Assembly: GCA_020445645.1 (NCBI GenBank)
Contig: JAGRGG010000088.1
Location: forward strand, 1 to 32,485
Direction of reading: 5' to 3'
Source: Geminicoccaceae bacterium
GTDB taxonomy: Bacteria > Pseudomonadota > Alphaproteobacteria > Geminicoccales > Geminicoccaceae
Length of the DNA stretch: 32,485 nt
Shown: positions 21,993 to 29,343 of the stretch, in pieces
Numbering within the stretch: position 1 is the first letter of the stretch
How the letters are laid out: each line of letters opens with the position of its first letter
Notes under the pieces: generated by a model
Databases searched by the model: none
The model's input: only the letters and a program-made list of their open reading frames with translations
What the model was told of the DNA's origin: nothing
Position numbers and translations under genes: made by a program

Positions 21993-23982
21993 ATGAAGAT
22001 CTCCACCATCCTCGACCACATCGACAGCGGGCACATGGCGCTGCCCGAGTTCCAGCGCGGCTACGTCTGGAACGGGGAGCAAGTGAAGGGGCGTTCGACT
22101 CGCTCTACCGCCGGCACCCGGTGGGTGGCCTGCTGGCGTGGGTCACGAAAGCGAAGTCGGCCGCCCATCGCGGCGACGGGCCGCGCGCAGCGGGCATCGT
22201 CAAGCTGCTGCTCGACGGGCAGCAGCGGATGACCTCGCTCTACGGCGTCGTGCGTGGCAGGCCGCCCAGGTTCTTCGACGGCAACGTGCAATCCTTCACG
22301 GGGCTGCGCCTCCACCTCGACACCGAGACCTTCGCCTTCCATCAGCCGATGAAAATGCAGGGCGATCCGCTATGGATCGACGTCACCGGCCTCATGCGCG
22401 AGGGAACGGCGGGGTTGGGCGGCTTCGTCACGGCCTTGAGTGCCTGCCCGGATCTGGCGCCTAAAGTAGTCGGCGACTACGCGGGGCGGCTAAGCCGCCT
22501 GCTCGACGTGATGGACGTGGACCTGCACGTCGAGGAAGTCACCGGTACCGTCAAGACGCTGGACGTGGTGGTGGACATCTTCAACAAGGTCAACAGCGGC
22601 GGCACCAAGCTTTCCAAGGGCGACTTGGCGCTGGCCAAGATCTGCGCCGAATGGCCCGAAGCCCGCGATGCCATGAAGCCAAGCTCAAGGCGTGGGCCGA
22701 AACCGATTACCACTTCAACCTCGACTGGCTGCTGCGCTCGGTCAATACGGTGCTGACGGGCGAGGCAAAGTTTCAGTTCCTGCACGACGAGGCCGCCGCC
22801 GACGTTCAAGAGGGCCTCAAGCGGGCCGCGAAGTACATCGACACCTGCCTCAACCTGATCGGCGGCCGGCTGGGGCTGGATCACGATCGGGTCTTCTTCG
22901 GCCGTTTCGGCGTGCCGGTGATGGTGCGCTACCTCGACCGGCGCGGCGGCATGTTGAACGAGAAGGAGCGCGACAAGCTCCTGTTCTGGTTCGTGCAGGC
23001 GGGCATGTGGGGACGGTTCTCGGGTTCGACGGAATCGTTCATCGACCAGGACCTCGCCGCCCTGGAAGGCCCGGACGGCGGGCTGGACAAGCTGCTGGAG
23101 CAGTTGCGCCTCTGGCACGGCGGCCTGCGCGTCGAGCCCGGACATTTCACCGGCTGGAGCCTGAGCGCGCGCTTCTACCCGGTGCTCTATCTGCTGACCA
23201 GGATGGGACGGGCGCGCGATTGGGGCACGGGGCTGCCGCTCAAGGCCGGCCTGCTCGGCAAGATGAACCGGCTGGAAGCGCATCACGTCTTTCCGAAGTC
23301 ACGGCTCTACAAGCGGGGCTTCAAGCACGCGGAGGCGAACGCGCTCGCCAACTTCTGCTTCCTGACCAAGGACACGAATCTCGCCATCAGCGACCGGCTG
23401 CCGGAAACGTATTTTCCCGAGGTCGAGCGGGCGCATCCCCGCGCGCTGGCATCGCAGTGGATTCCCGACGATCCCCGGCTTTGGAAGATCGAGAACTTCC
23501 GCGATTTCCTGGAAGCCCGGAAGGTCCTGCTCGCGGCGGAAGTCAACCGGCGCATGGAGGAACTGCTGCACGGCGATACGCGCTGGCTGGCGGGTCCGAC
23601 GGCGCCCGTCCCTGCCGTTCCCGCCGTGATGGGTGGCATCGCCGACGAGGAGGAAGAGGCGCGGATCGAAGAGTTGGGCGGTTGGATGGAGACGCGCGGC
23701 CTGCCGCGCGGCGAGGCGGGCCACGATTTCGCCGACCCGGCCACGGGTGAGCAGCGGGCGATCTTCGACCTCGCTTGGCCGAACGGCATCCAGGAGGGAC
23801 TCAGCCGCCCGGCCGCCGTGCTGCTAGGCGAGGACAAGGAGGTCATCGCCCTCGCCAGCGGGGTCGGCTACCGCTGCTTCACGACGGTCGCGGCGCTCAA
23901 GCGCTACGTGGAGACGGAGATCCTGGCGCGGGGGGGTGCCCGCATCAGGGAGCCCGGCGGCTTGAAGCGGGGCTCGGCCTGA
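21993..23982 (+). pseudogene. DUF262/HNH (GmrSD-like) restriction protein, twice frameshifted
   Basis: A single-chain homologue of GmrSD-type modification-dependent restriction enzymes, an anti-phage function. It starts at ATG 21993 behind AAGGAG. The DUF262 half is seen as LPEFQRGYVW (about 22041), DGQQRMTSLY (22213) and FNKVNSGGTKLS (22580). The HNH half (DUF1524-like) contains EAHHVFPKS (about 23275). The reading frame shifts twice: after VKG at the G-run 22088-22091, and after AMK at 22678. In each place one missing G restores the frame (GGGGCG for GGGGGCG; AAGCC for AAGGCC) and yields an uninterrupted protein of about 663 residues. Base composition is visibly less GC-rich than the neighbours, which suggests transfer. 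It may be a decayed gene or an intact gene with two sequencing errors. No methylase or partner gene lies nearby. Confidence 0.85.
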
Positions 23983-24076
23983 ACGGGTATCGGTATCGAC
24001 GCGGGATTCAGCCCAGGAACGAGCCCTCTTTCGCAACAGGGCCGGGCTCCGCTGGACCTTCCATCGGAGCCCCTCT

Positions 24077-24099
24077 CGACGCTGGACGCCGCAGCGTCG
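24077..24099. terminator. Hairpin downstream of the defence gene
   Basis: CGACGCTG (24077-24084) and CAGCGTCG (24092-24099) form a perfect 8-bp stem with a seven-base loop, about 95 bases after the DUF262 stop. There is no T-run, so a role as terminator is only plausible. Confidence 0.35.
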
Positions 24100-24180
24100 G
24101 GTATCGTAGGATCATGCGCTTTGCCGCCCGTGCCTCCCTGCCGGCAGGAACCCGTTGCGCGGGCGTAGCGAAACGACGAA

Positions 24181-24332
24181 ACGAACCCGAGAACGGCCCC
24201 CGGAGGGAGCGCGGGCGCGGCACGAACCAACCCGAGAGCGGCCCGAGAATGGGCGCACGAATCCGCCTTCGAGCCTCGAAACGAACCCAAGGGCGCGGCA
24301 AAACGAACCCAAGCGGCGCAAGCGAGCCCAAG
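24181..24332. repeat. Degenerate repeats of an ACGAACCC core
   Basis: Six copies of a core close to ACGAACCC(A/G)AG start at 24181, 24222, 24257, 24281, 24303 and 24322. Several are followed by GCGG-like bases. The spacing shortens steadily (41, 35, 24, 22, 19 bases). The copies are imperfect (for example ACGAATCC at 24257 and GCGAGCCC at 24322). No spacer regularity of a CRISPR kind is present. Confidence 0.55.
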
Positions 24333-24459
24333 GCGTCAACGGGCCCGGTTCTGGGAATGAAAGCCAAGCTGTGGCAGGACGAGATCGTGGCGCCGTCCGC
24401 CGGCCAGGGCGGCGGCAGGCGGGTTTCCCGCCCGGCGCGGCCGGCCTGCGGGCCCTTCC

Positions 24460-25035
24460 TCAAAGAAAGCGCAACGGGCGGTTCGGCTTCCAGGGCGCCG
24501 GGTCGGGGGGCGCGGCGGCAAGGGCCGGAATGGACGACGGCCTGGATGCCGGGACGGGCGCCGCGGCGGAATGCCGATCGAGCGGCGGCGCCGCCTTCGG
24601 GGCGGGCGGGGTCGCAAGGCCGGGACGCGGCGCCGTCCGGCCCGGCGGCGAAGCCGGGGCGGCGCGCAGGACTTCCTGCCGGGCGCGCTGGCCCAGAACC
24701 TCGTTGACCTTGGCGAGCGTGTACGGCTTGGCGACGAAGGCGCCCGCCCCCCGGCCCAGCGCGGCCCCGGCTTCGACACCGTCCTTGCCGACGACGACGA
24801 CGAAGCCCTTCGGGTCGAGCGCTCGCGCCCTGGCGACGAGGTCGAGCCCGTCCCCGCACGAAGGAAGGTCGACGAAAACCAAGTCGAAGCGCACGCGCTC
24901 CAGGAAGGCCAGCGCCGACGCGGTCGTCGCCGCCTCGACGATGCGCAGCCGCCGCTGCGGCGCCGCGAGCGCCTGCCGCAGCAGGGCGCGCTCGGCCTTC
25001 GCGCCGTCGACGATGAGGACGTGGAGTTGCCGCAA
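24460..25035 (-). CDS. Stand-alone response-regulator receiver protein, atypical
   Basis: This 191-residue protein has an N-terminal CheY-like receiver domain (about 1-118) and a 70-residue Pro/Ala-rich tail without a recognisable output domain. The strand VLIVDG gives one acidic residue (Asp10) where two are usual. The phospho-acceptor is Asp56 in FDLVFVDLP, and the switch lysine is Lys103 in FVAKPY. The conserved Thr/Ser after the fourth strand is not visible (VVVVGKDG). It may still be phosphorylated, or may work as a constitutive adaptor. The start is a TTG at 25035 with AGGAA immediately before it; no ATG or GTG lies near the domain start. It is divergent from the small gene at 25173 and faces the repeat-rich gap at its 3' end. 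Confidence 0.75.
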   Translation of the reverse strand: MRQLHVLIVDGAKAERALLRQALAAPQRRLRIVEAATTASALAFLERVRFDLVFVDLPSCGDGLDLVARARALDPKGFVVVVGKDGVEAGAALGRGAGAFVAKPYTLAKVNEVLGQRARQEVLRAAPASPPGRTAPRPGLATPPAPKAAPPLDRHSAAAPVPASRPSSIPALAAAPPDPAPWKPNRPLRFL

Positions 25036-25084
25036 GTTCCTGCCCCTGAATGGCCTCGCGAAGCCGAGAGTAGCGCGGGTATCG

Positions 25085-25099
25085 TTACGAAAGCGTTAA
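25085..25099. promoter_or_regulatory. CtrA-box-like site
   Basis: TTAC-N7-TTAA (read from the other strand TTAA-N7-GTAA) differs by one base from the alphaproteobacterial CtrA consensus TTAA-N7-TTAA. It lies 49 bases upstream of the receiver gene, in the divergent gap before the gene at 25173, in otherwise GC-rich sequence. Confidence 0.35.
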
Positions 25100-25172
25100 C
25101 AGGGGGTGCCGGTAGACGACGCTTCGCGTCTTCCCCTATGTTCACCCCGCCAAGCCCCTTGGGAGGATCTCG

Positions 25173-25418
25173 ATGTCGGAGGCCGAACGCCTTGATCCGA
25201 GCGGCGTCATCGCCGCCGGGCTGAAGGGCGAGCTTGCCCACCCGGCCAGGGACGTGTTCCTCGCCTGGGTGATGGCGCTGCCGCCGGAGGTCGACGCGGC
25301 CGGGGCGGCGGCGGTGCTCCTGCGCGCCTACCGGCCGGACCCTTCGCCGCTGGCCGCGCTTCTGGAAGAGGCGGCCGCCGCCCCTTCGACCGTCCCCCGC
25401 CGGCGGCGCCGGCGCTGA
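25173..25418 (+). CDS. Small conserved-looking protein of unknown function
   Basis: This is an 81-residue protein beginning MSEAERLDPS. It is mostly helical and acidic or alanine-rich and ends in six arginines. GGGAGGA stands at a good distance before the ATG at 25173. No domain is recognised. The segment ARDVFLAWVMALPPEVDAAGAAAVLL resembles a short helical bundle. The gene is 27 bases upstream of cobW on the same strand, so the two are very likely cotranscribed and may act together in metal handling, which is inference from position. Codon use matches the surroundings. Confidence 0.7.
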   Translation: MSEAERLDPSGVIAAGLKGELAHPARDVFLAWVMALPPEVDAAGAAAVLLRAYRPDPSPLAALLEEAAAAPSTVPRRRRRR

Positions 25419-25445
25419 TCCCCTTCCCTCGAACAGGTTGATCCC

Positions 25446-26480
25446 ATGCAGAAGATTCCGGCCACGATCGTCACGGGCTTCCTAGGCTCCGGCAAGACGA
25501 GCCTCGTCCAGCATCTGTTGCAGAACGCGAAGGGCCGGCGGATCGCGCTCATCGTCAACGAGTTCGGCGACGTGGGCGTCGACAGCGACCTCGTGCGCGG
25601 CTGCGGCGACGAGGCCTGCGCCGAGGCCGACATCGTCGAACTCGCCAATGGCTGCATCTGCTGCACCGTCGCCGACGACTTTTTGCCGACGATGCGCCTC
25701 CTCCTCGGCCGCGACGCCCCGCCCGACCACATCGTCATCGAGACCTCGGGCCTCGCCTTGCCAAAGCCGCTCGTGAAAGCGTTCACGTGGCCGGAAGTCC
25801 GCAACCGGGTGACGGTCGACGCCGTCGTCGCCGTCGTCGACGCGGCGGCCGCCGCCGAGGGGCTGTTCGCCAGCGATCCGGACGCGGTCGCGGCGGCGCG
25901 CGCCGCCAACCCCTCGCTCGACCACGAGAGCCCGCTCGAAGAGCTGTTCGAGGAGCAGCTGGGCAGCGCCGACATGGTGGTCCTCAACAAGCTCGACCTC
26001 GTGGGCGAGGAGGGACGCCAAGCCGCCGAAGCCGCGATGGCGCCGCATTTGCGCCCGGGCGTCAAGGTCGTGGGCGCCCGCTTCGGCGCCGTCGACCCCG
26101 CCGCGTTCCTCGGCCAGGGCGCCGCCGCCGAGGACGACCTGGAGAGCCGCCCTTCGCACCACGAGAGCGAGGCCGACCACGACCACGACGACTTCGAGAG
26201 CTTCGTCGTCGACATCGGCGAGGCCGCGTCGGCGGACGACCTCGCGGGGCGGGTGCGGGCCGTGGCGGGGGCGAAGGGCGTGCTCCGGGTCAAGGGCTTC
26301 GCCGCTATCAAAGGGCGGCCCCTGCGCCTCGCCGTCCAGGCGGTCGGCGGGCGCGTCGCCACCTACTACGACAAGGCCCCGGCGGCGGCGCGGGCCGGGC
26401 GCCTCGTCGTCATCGGGCTCGCCCCCCTCGACCGGGGCGCGATCGAGGCCGGGCTGAGGGGGGAGCAGGCCGCCGCCTGA
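25446..26480 (+). CDS. cobW: CobW-type metal-chaperone GTPase
   Basis: This 344-residue COG0523 GTPase of the CobW type is thought to deliver cobalt for cobalamin synthesis. The N-terminus has Walker A GFLGSGKT at 11-18, VNEFGDVGVD at 38-46, the metal site NGCICC with Cys70, Cys72 and Cys73, ETSGLALPKPLV at 99-110, and the guanine motif NKLD at 181-184. A short His/Asp-rich linker (HHESEADHDHDD, 238-249) precedes the C-terminal domain with FVVDIGEA and KGRPLRLAVQAVGGRV. The start MQKIPATIVTGFLG and the length match CobW itself better than zinc-responsive relatives, though those cannot be excluded. No other cobalamin gene and no B12 riboswitch are visible near it. It converges on trkH with a six-base gap. 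Confidence 0.88.
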   Translation: MQKIPATIVTGFLGSGKTSLVQHLLQNAKGRRIALIVNEFGDVGVDSDLVRGCGDEACAEADIVELANGCICCTVADDFLPTMRLLLGRDAPPDHIVIETSGLALPKPLVKAFTWPEVRNRVTVDAVVAVVDAAAAAEGLFASDPDAVAAARAANPSLDHESPLEELFEEQLGSADMVVLNKLDLVGEEGRQAAEAAMAPHLRPGVKVVGARFGAVDPAAFLGQGAAAEDDLESRPSHHESEADHDHDDFESFVVDIGEAASADDLAGRVRAVAGAKGVLRVKGFAAIKGRPLRLAVQAVGGRVATYYDKAPAAARAGRLVVIGLAPLDRGAIEAGLRGEQAAA

Positions 26481-26486
26481 CCCCGT

Positions 26487-27980
26487 TCAGCCGCGCCAGA
26501 AGGCGGGGGTGAAGAGGATGAGGACGGTGAAGAGTTCGAGCCGCCCCAGCAGCATGGCGAACGCCAGGATCCACTTGGCGCCGTCCGGGATCGAGGCGAA
26601 GTTGCCGGCGGGGCCGACGATCTCGCCGAGGCCGGGGCCGACGTTGGCGAGCGCGGTGATCGCGGCCGACATCGCGGTGAGGAACTCGAGCCCCATCGCG
26701 GCGAGCAGCGCCGTCACGACGGCGAAGACGAGGGCGAAGAGGAAGACGAAGGCCAGGACCGAGATCGCCGCCGCGTCGGAGATCGGGCGGCCGTTATAGG
26801 CGGGGCGGAAGACGCCGTTCGGGCGGATGAGGCGTAGTGCTTGGACTTGGCTCACCTCGTAGAGGATGACGAAGCGGAACACCTTGATCCCGCCCGTCGT
26901 CGAGCCCGTGCAGCCGCCGACGCAGGTGAGAAAGAAGAAGACGACGACGGGAAACGTGCCCCAGCCGTTGTAGTCGACCGAGGCGTAGCCCGTCCCGGTG
27001 ACGACGGCGACCGTGCTGAAGAGGGCGTGGCGGACGCCCGTGTGACCCGTCGCCTGCCCCGTGAGGTGGACCCAGGCGAAGAGGAGGAGGGCGACGCAGA
27101 GGATGATCGACAGGTACCAGCGCACCTGTACGTCGCGCCAGAGAAGGCGCGGGCGTCCGCGCAGCGCCTGGACGATGCGCATGAGGGGAACGCCGCCCAG
27201 GGTCATGAAGAGGATGGCGATCCACTCGATGCCGGGGCTGCCGAAGCCCGCGATCGAGGCGTCGGAGGTGGCGTAGCCGCCGGTCGCAAGGGTCGTCATC
27301 GCGTGGGTCAGGGCCTCGAAGACGGGCATCCCGGCGAGCCCGTAGGCGAGCGCGCAGGCGGCGGTGAGGCCGAAGTAGACGACGACGGTGGCCCAGGCGA
27401 TCTGCGCCGCCCGCGGCAGCGCCTTTTCGGTGCGCTCGGAACTCTCGGTGCGGAAGAGCTGCATCCCGCCGACGTTCAGGAAGGGCAGGACCGCGACCCC
27501 CATGACGATGATCCCCACGCCGCCCAGCCATTGCAGAAGGGAGCGCCAGAGGAGGATGCCGGGCGGCGCCTCGTCGAGGCCGGTGATGACGGTCGAGCCC
27601 GTCGTCGTGATCCCGGACATCGCCTCGAAGAAGGCGTCCGCCAGGGTGAGGTTGAGGCCGGAGAAGAGGAAGGGCAAGGAGGCGAAGGCCGTCGTCACCA
27701 GCCAGACGAGGGTGGTCAGGAGGAAGGCCTGCCGGGTTTCAAGGCGGACGATCGGGCGCAGGCCGCGCATCAGGACGAGCGAGCCGCCGGCAAAGCCGGT
27801 GACGAGGGAGGCGAGCGCGAAGACCCCCCAGTCGGGGGTGCCGCTCCAAAGGTCGACGAGGAGCGGCGGCATCATGGCGAGCGACAGGACGAAGAGCGCC
27901 ACGCCGACGACGGGGCCGATCGGGCCGAGGTCGATGCCGGGCGCGAAGCGGCGGGCGGCGGTCAGTTGACGGAGCGGCAC
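26487..27980 (-). CDS. trkH: TrkH-family potassium uptake channel
   Basis: This is the inner-membrane potassium-translocating subunit of a Trk/Ktr system, about 497 residues with many hydrophobic spans. The four pore loops, each with a selectivity-filter Gly, are visible: TTTGST at 125-130, ATGGYA at 232-237, TGTGYA at 328-333 and NVGPGLG at 446-452. GGVGIIVM, GGMQLFRTESS and CTGSTTGGIK are further family marks. The likely start is a GTG at 27980, inside the end of apaG (19-base overlap), because the next Met lies inside the first membrane segment. The ribosome site is weak, so translation may be coupled to apaG. The partner TrkA is not in the window. Confidence 0.88.
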   Translation of the reverse strand: MPLRQLTAARRFAPGIDLGPIGPVVGVALFVLSLAMMPPLLVDLWSGTPDWGVFALASLVTGFAGGSLVLMRGLRPIVRLETRQAFLLTTLVWLVTTAFASLPFLFSGLNLTLADAFFEAMSGITTTGSTVITGLDEAPPGILLWRSLLQWLGGVGIIVMGVAVLPFLNVGGMQLFRTESSERTEKALPRAAQIAWATVVVYFGLTAACALAYGLAGMPVFEALTHAMTTLATGGYATSDASIAGFGSPGIEWIAILFMTLGGVPLMRIVQALRGRPRLLWRDVQVRWYLSIILCVALLLFAWVHLTGQATGHTGVRHALFSTVAVVTGTGYASVDYNGWGTFPVVVFFFLTCVGGCTGSTTGGIKVFRFVILYEVSQVQALRLIRPNGVFRPAYNGRPISDAAAISVLAFVFLFALVFAVVTALLAAMGLEFLTAMSAAITALANVGPGLGEIVGPAGNFASIPDGAKWILAFAMLLGRLELFTVLILFTPAFWRG

Positions 27981-28348
27981 GGGCTTGGCGCGTCGAGCGC
28001 GAACGCCGGGATCACGGCGTCGAACCACAGCCCGTCGGCGCCCAGCATCTGGTAGGCCCCCGTCATGAAGCCGGAAGCGGTCGGCAGGCGGACGCCGCTC
28101 GTGTAGGTGAAGCCGCCGCCCGGCGGCAGGACGGGCTGCTCGCCGACGACCCCCTCGCCCCGGTGCTCGACGAGGTGTCCCCGCCCGTCCACGACGCGCC
28201 AGTGGCGGCTCATCAGCCGCACCTCCGCGTCGCCCTCGTTGCGGATGGCGACGGTGTAGGCGAAGGACCAACGCCCGTCTTCCGGGCCAGCGATGTAGAA
28301 AGGTTCGACGGTGATCCGGATCGAGCGGGTGACGGCTTCGTAGGGCAA
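27962..28348 (-). CDS. apaG: ApaG protein
   Basis: ApaG is a small fibronectin-III-like beta-sandwich protein of uncertain function, historically linked to cobalt/magnesium resistance and diadenosine tetraphosphate levels. The 128 residues show the conserved pattern YEAVTRSIRITVEPFY, FAYTVAIRNEGD, VRLMSRHWRVVDG, VVGEQPVLPPGGGFTYTSG and TASGFMTGAYQM. The start is a TTG at 28348, with GGGGAAAG close before it; no ATG or GTG is available before the conserved N-terminus. Its 3' end overlaps the trkH start, so both form one transcription unit on the minus strand. Confidence 0.92.
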   Translation of the reverse strand: MPYEAVTRSIRITVEPFYIAGPEDGRWSFAYTVAIRNEGDAEVRLMSRHWRVVDGRGHLVEHRGEGVVGEQPVLPPGGGFTYTSGVRLPTASGFMTGAYQMLGADGLWFDAVIPAFALDAPSPCRSVN

Positions 28349-28394
28349 GGCTTTCCCCGCTTTTGACGCGTTGGCCCCGGCGTCGGGATGCTCC

Positions 28395-28414
28395 GGGGCA
28401 GCGCACCCTGCCCC
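28395..28414. terminator. Hairpin between the methyltransferase gene and apaG
   Basis: GGGGCAG (28395-28401) and CTGCCCC (28408-28414) form a perfect 7-bp stem with a six-base loop, 25 bases after the methyltransferase stop on the minus strand. There is no T-run. It may end the methyltransferase message before apaG. Confidence 0.4.
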
Positions 28415-28438
28415 ACCCGGCGGGCCGCCGCAACCTGT

Positions 28439-29254
28439 TCAGGGGCGACCGAGGCGCCACGCGTAGAGGGCGACGGCGACGGCGGTGGCGAGGTTCAGGG
28501 ACGAGACCCCCGGCCGCATCGGCAAGGCGAGGCGCCGCCCGGCACGCGCCTTGAGCAGGGGCGACAACCCGCCCCGCTCGGTGCCGAACAGGAGGACGGC
28601 GCCGTCGGGGATCGCCCCGAAGCGGAGGGGCTCGCCCCCGGGGTCGAAGGCGACGAGCGGGCGGGCGGTGTCGGCCGGACCCGCGACGCGCCGCACGGGC
28701 AGCGCGAAGTGCAGCCCCGCCGAGCCCCTGAGCGCCGCCGGGTGCCAGGGATCGTGCGGCCCCGTCGTCAAGAGCCCCCCGGCCCCCGCCGCCGCGGCGG
28801 CTCGCACGGCGGCGCCGACATTGCCCAGATGCGTCGGCGCCTCCAGGAAGACGAAGGGCGCCCTGCCCTCGCCCGCCAAAGGGTCGGGGCCGGGCGCGGG
28901 ACGCCGCGCCAGCGCCACGACGGGCGAGCGCAGGGGCGCCGAGGCTATCCCCGCCAGCGCCGCGGTCGAAACCGGGCGCAGCAGCGCCCCGATACCCTCC
29001 GCCACGTCGGGGGCGAGCTTGGCCGCCAGCGCCTTGATGCGCCCGGGCTCGCTCGTCCACGCCGCTTCGATGGAGGCACCGAAGCGCAGCGCGTGCTTGA
29101 GGGGGTGCAGCCCCTCCAGCAACGCGAAGGCCGGGTCGCGCCGGGCTTCGCGCCAGCGTTGCACGAAAGGGTCGGGAAGAGGGGACGTCGGCGGCACCTC
29201 GGTTCGCGGGGATGATCCAAGGTGAACGTCGCGTGCCCGCCGGAAACCCGCCAT
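28439..29254 (-). CDS. SpoU/TrmH-family RNA 2'-O-methyltransferase
   Basis: This 271-residue member of the SPOUT class methylates ribose 2'-OH in tRNA or rRNA with S-adenosylmethionine. The three knot motifs are clear: HLGNVGAAVRAA around Asn145 and Arg151, LLFGTERGGLSP with Glu226, and LALPMRPGVSSLNLATAVAVAL at about 242-263. An N-terminal substrate-binding part begins near ALLEGLHPLKHAL (44-56). The first ~30 residues are not conserved, and the ATG at 29254 has no clear ribosome site, so a shorter protein is possible (for example from the GTG codon at residue 31). The target nucleotide cannot be told. It is divergent from the acetyltransferase gene. Confidence 0.85.
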   Translation of the reverse strand: MAGFRRARDVHLGSSPRTEVPPTSPLPDPFVQRWREARRDPAFALLEGLHPLKHALRFGASIEAAWTSEPGRIKALAAKLAPDVAEGIGALLRPVSTAALAGIASAPLRSPVVALARRPAPGPDPLAGEGRAPFVFLEAPTHLGNVGAAVRAAAAAGAGGLLTTGPHDPWHPAALRGSAGLHFALPVRRVAGPADTARPLVAFDPGGEPLRFGAIPDGAVLLFGTERGGLSPLLKARAGRRLALPMRPGVSSLNLATAVAVALYAWRLGRP

Positions 29255-29267
29255 GCGCGAACGCGCG

Positions 29268-29297
29268 TTGCCCCTTGATGCTGCGATGCAATATAAC
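29268..29297 (+). promoter_or_regulatory. Promoter of the CoA-synthetase/acetyltransferase gene
   Basis: TTGCCC at 29268-29273 and TATAAC at 29292-29297 are separated by 18 bases, in a locally AT-rich patch about 47 bases before the ATG at 29344. It lies in the divergent gap with the methyltransferase gene. Confidence 0.45.
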
Positions 29298-29343
29298 CCC
29301 CCGACCTGCCTGCGTGTAAACCCCTCTCCCTGGAAGACACCCC

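Larger units (their letters stand above)
23983..24459. other. Gene-free stretch after the defence gene
   Basis: No credible gene was found in these 477 bases. They hold a perfect hairpin (24077-24099) and a set of degenerate repeats (24181-24332). Long open frames crossing it on both strands have no family features and run through the repeats. It lies between the 3' end of the DUF262 gene and the 3' end of the receiver gene, so it should contain terminators for both. Confidence 0.6.

Noticed and set aside
24181-24332. CRISPR array
   Set aside because: The repeats are degenerate and short, and the spacing is uneven and shrinking. No cas genes are present.
24008-24859. Minus-strand open frame through the repeat region
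   Set aside because: Its apparent protein repeats (GFVS, GSF) come from the DNA repeats, and it overlaps the receiver gene in another frame.
23984-25084. Three copies of CGGGTATCG (23984, 24098, 25076) as possible borders of the defence insertion
   Set aside because: None lies upstream of the DUF262 gene, so they do not flank it; chance or minor repeat.
25036-25172. Cobalamin riboswitch before cobW
   Set aside because: No B12-box-like sequence could be found in the gap; only a five-bp hairpin and the CtrA-like site are seen.
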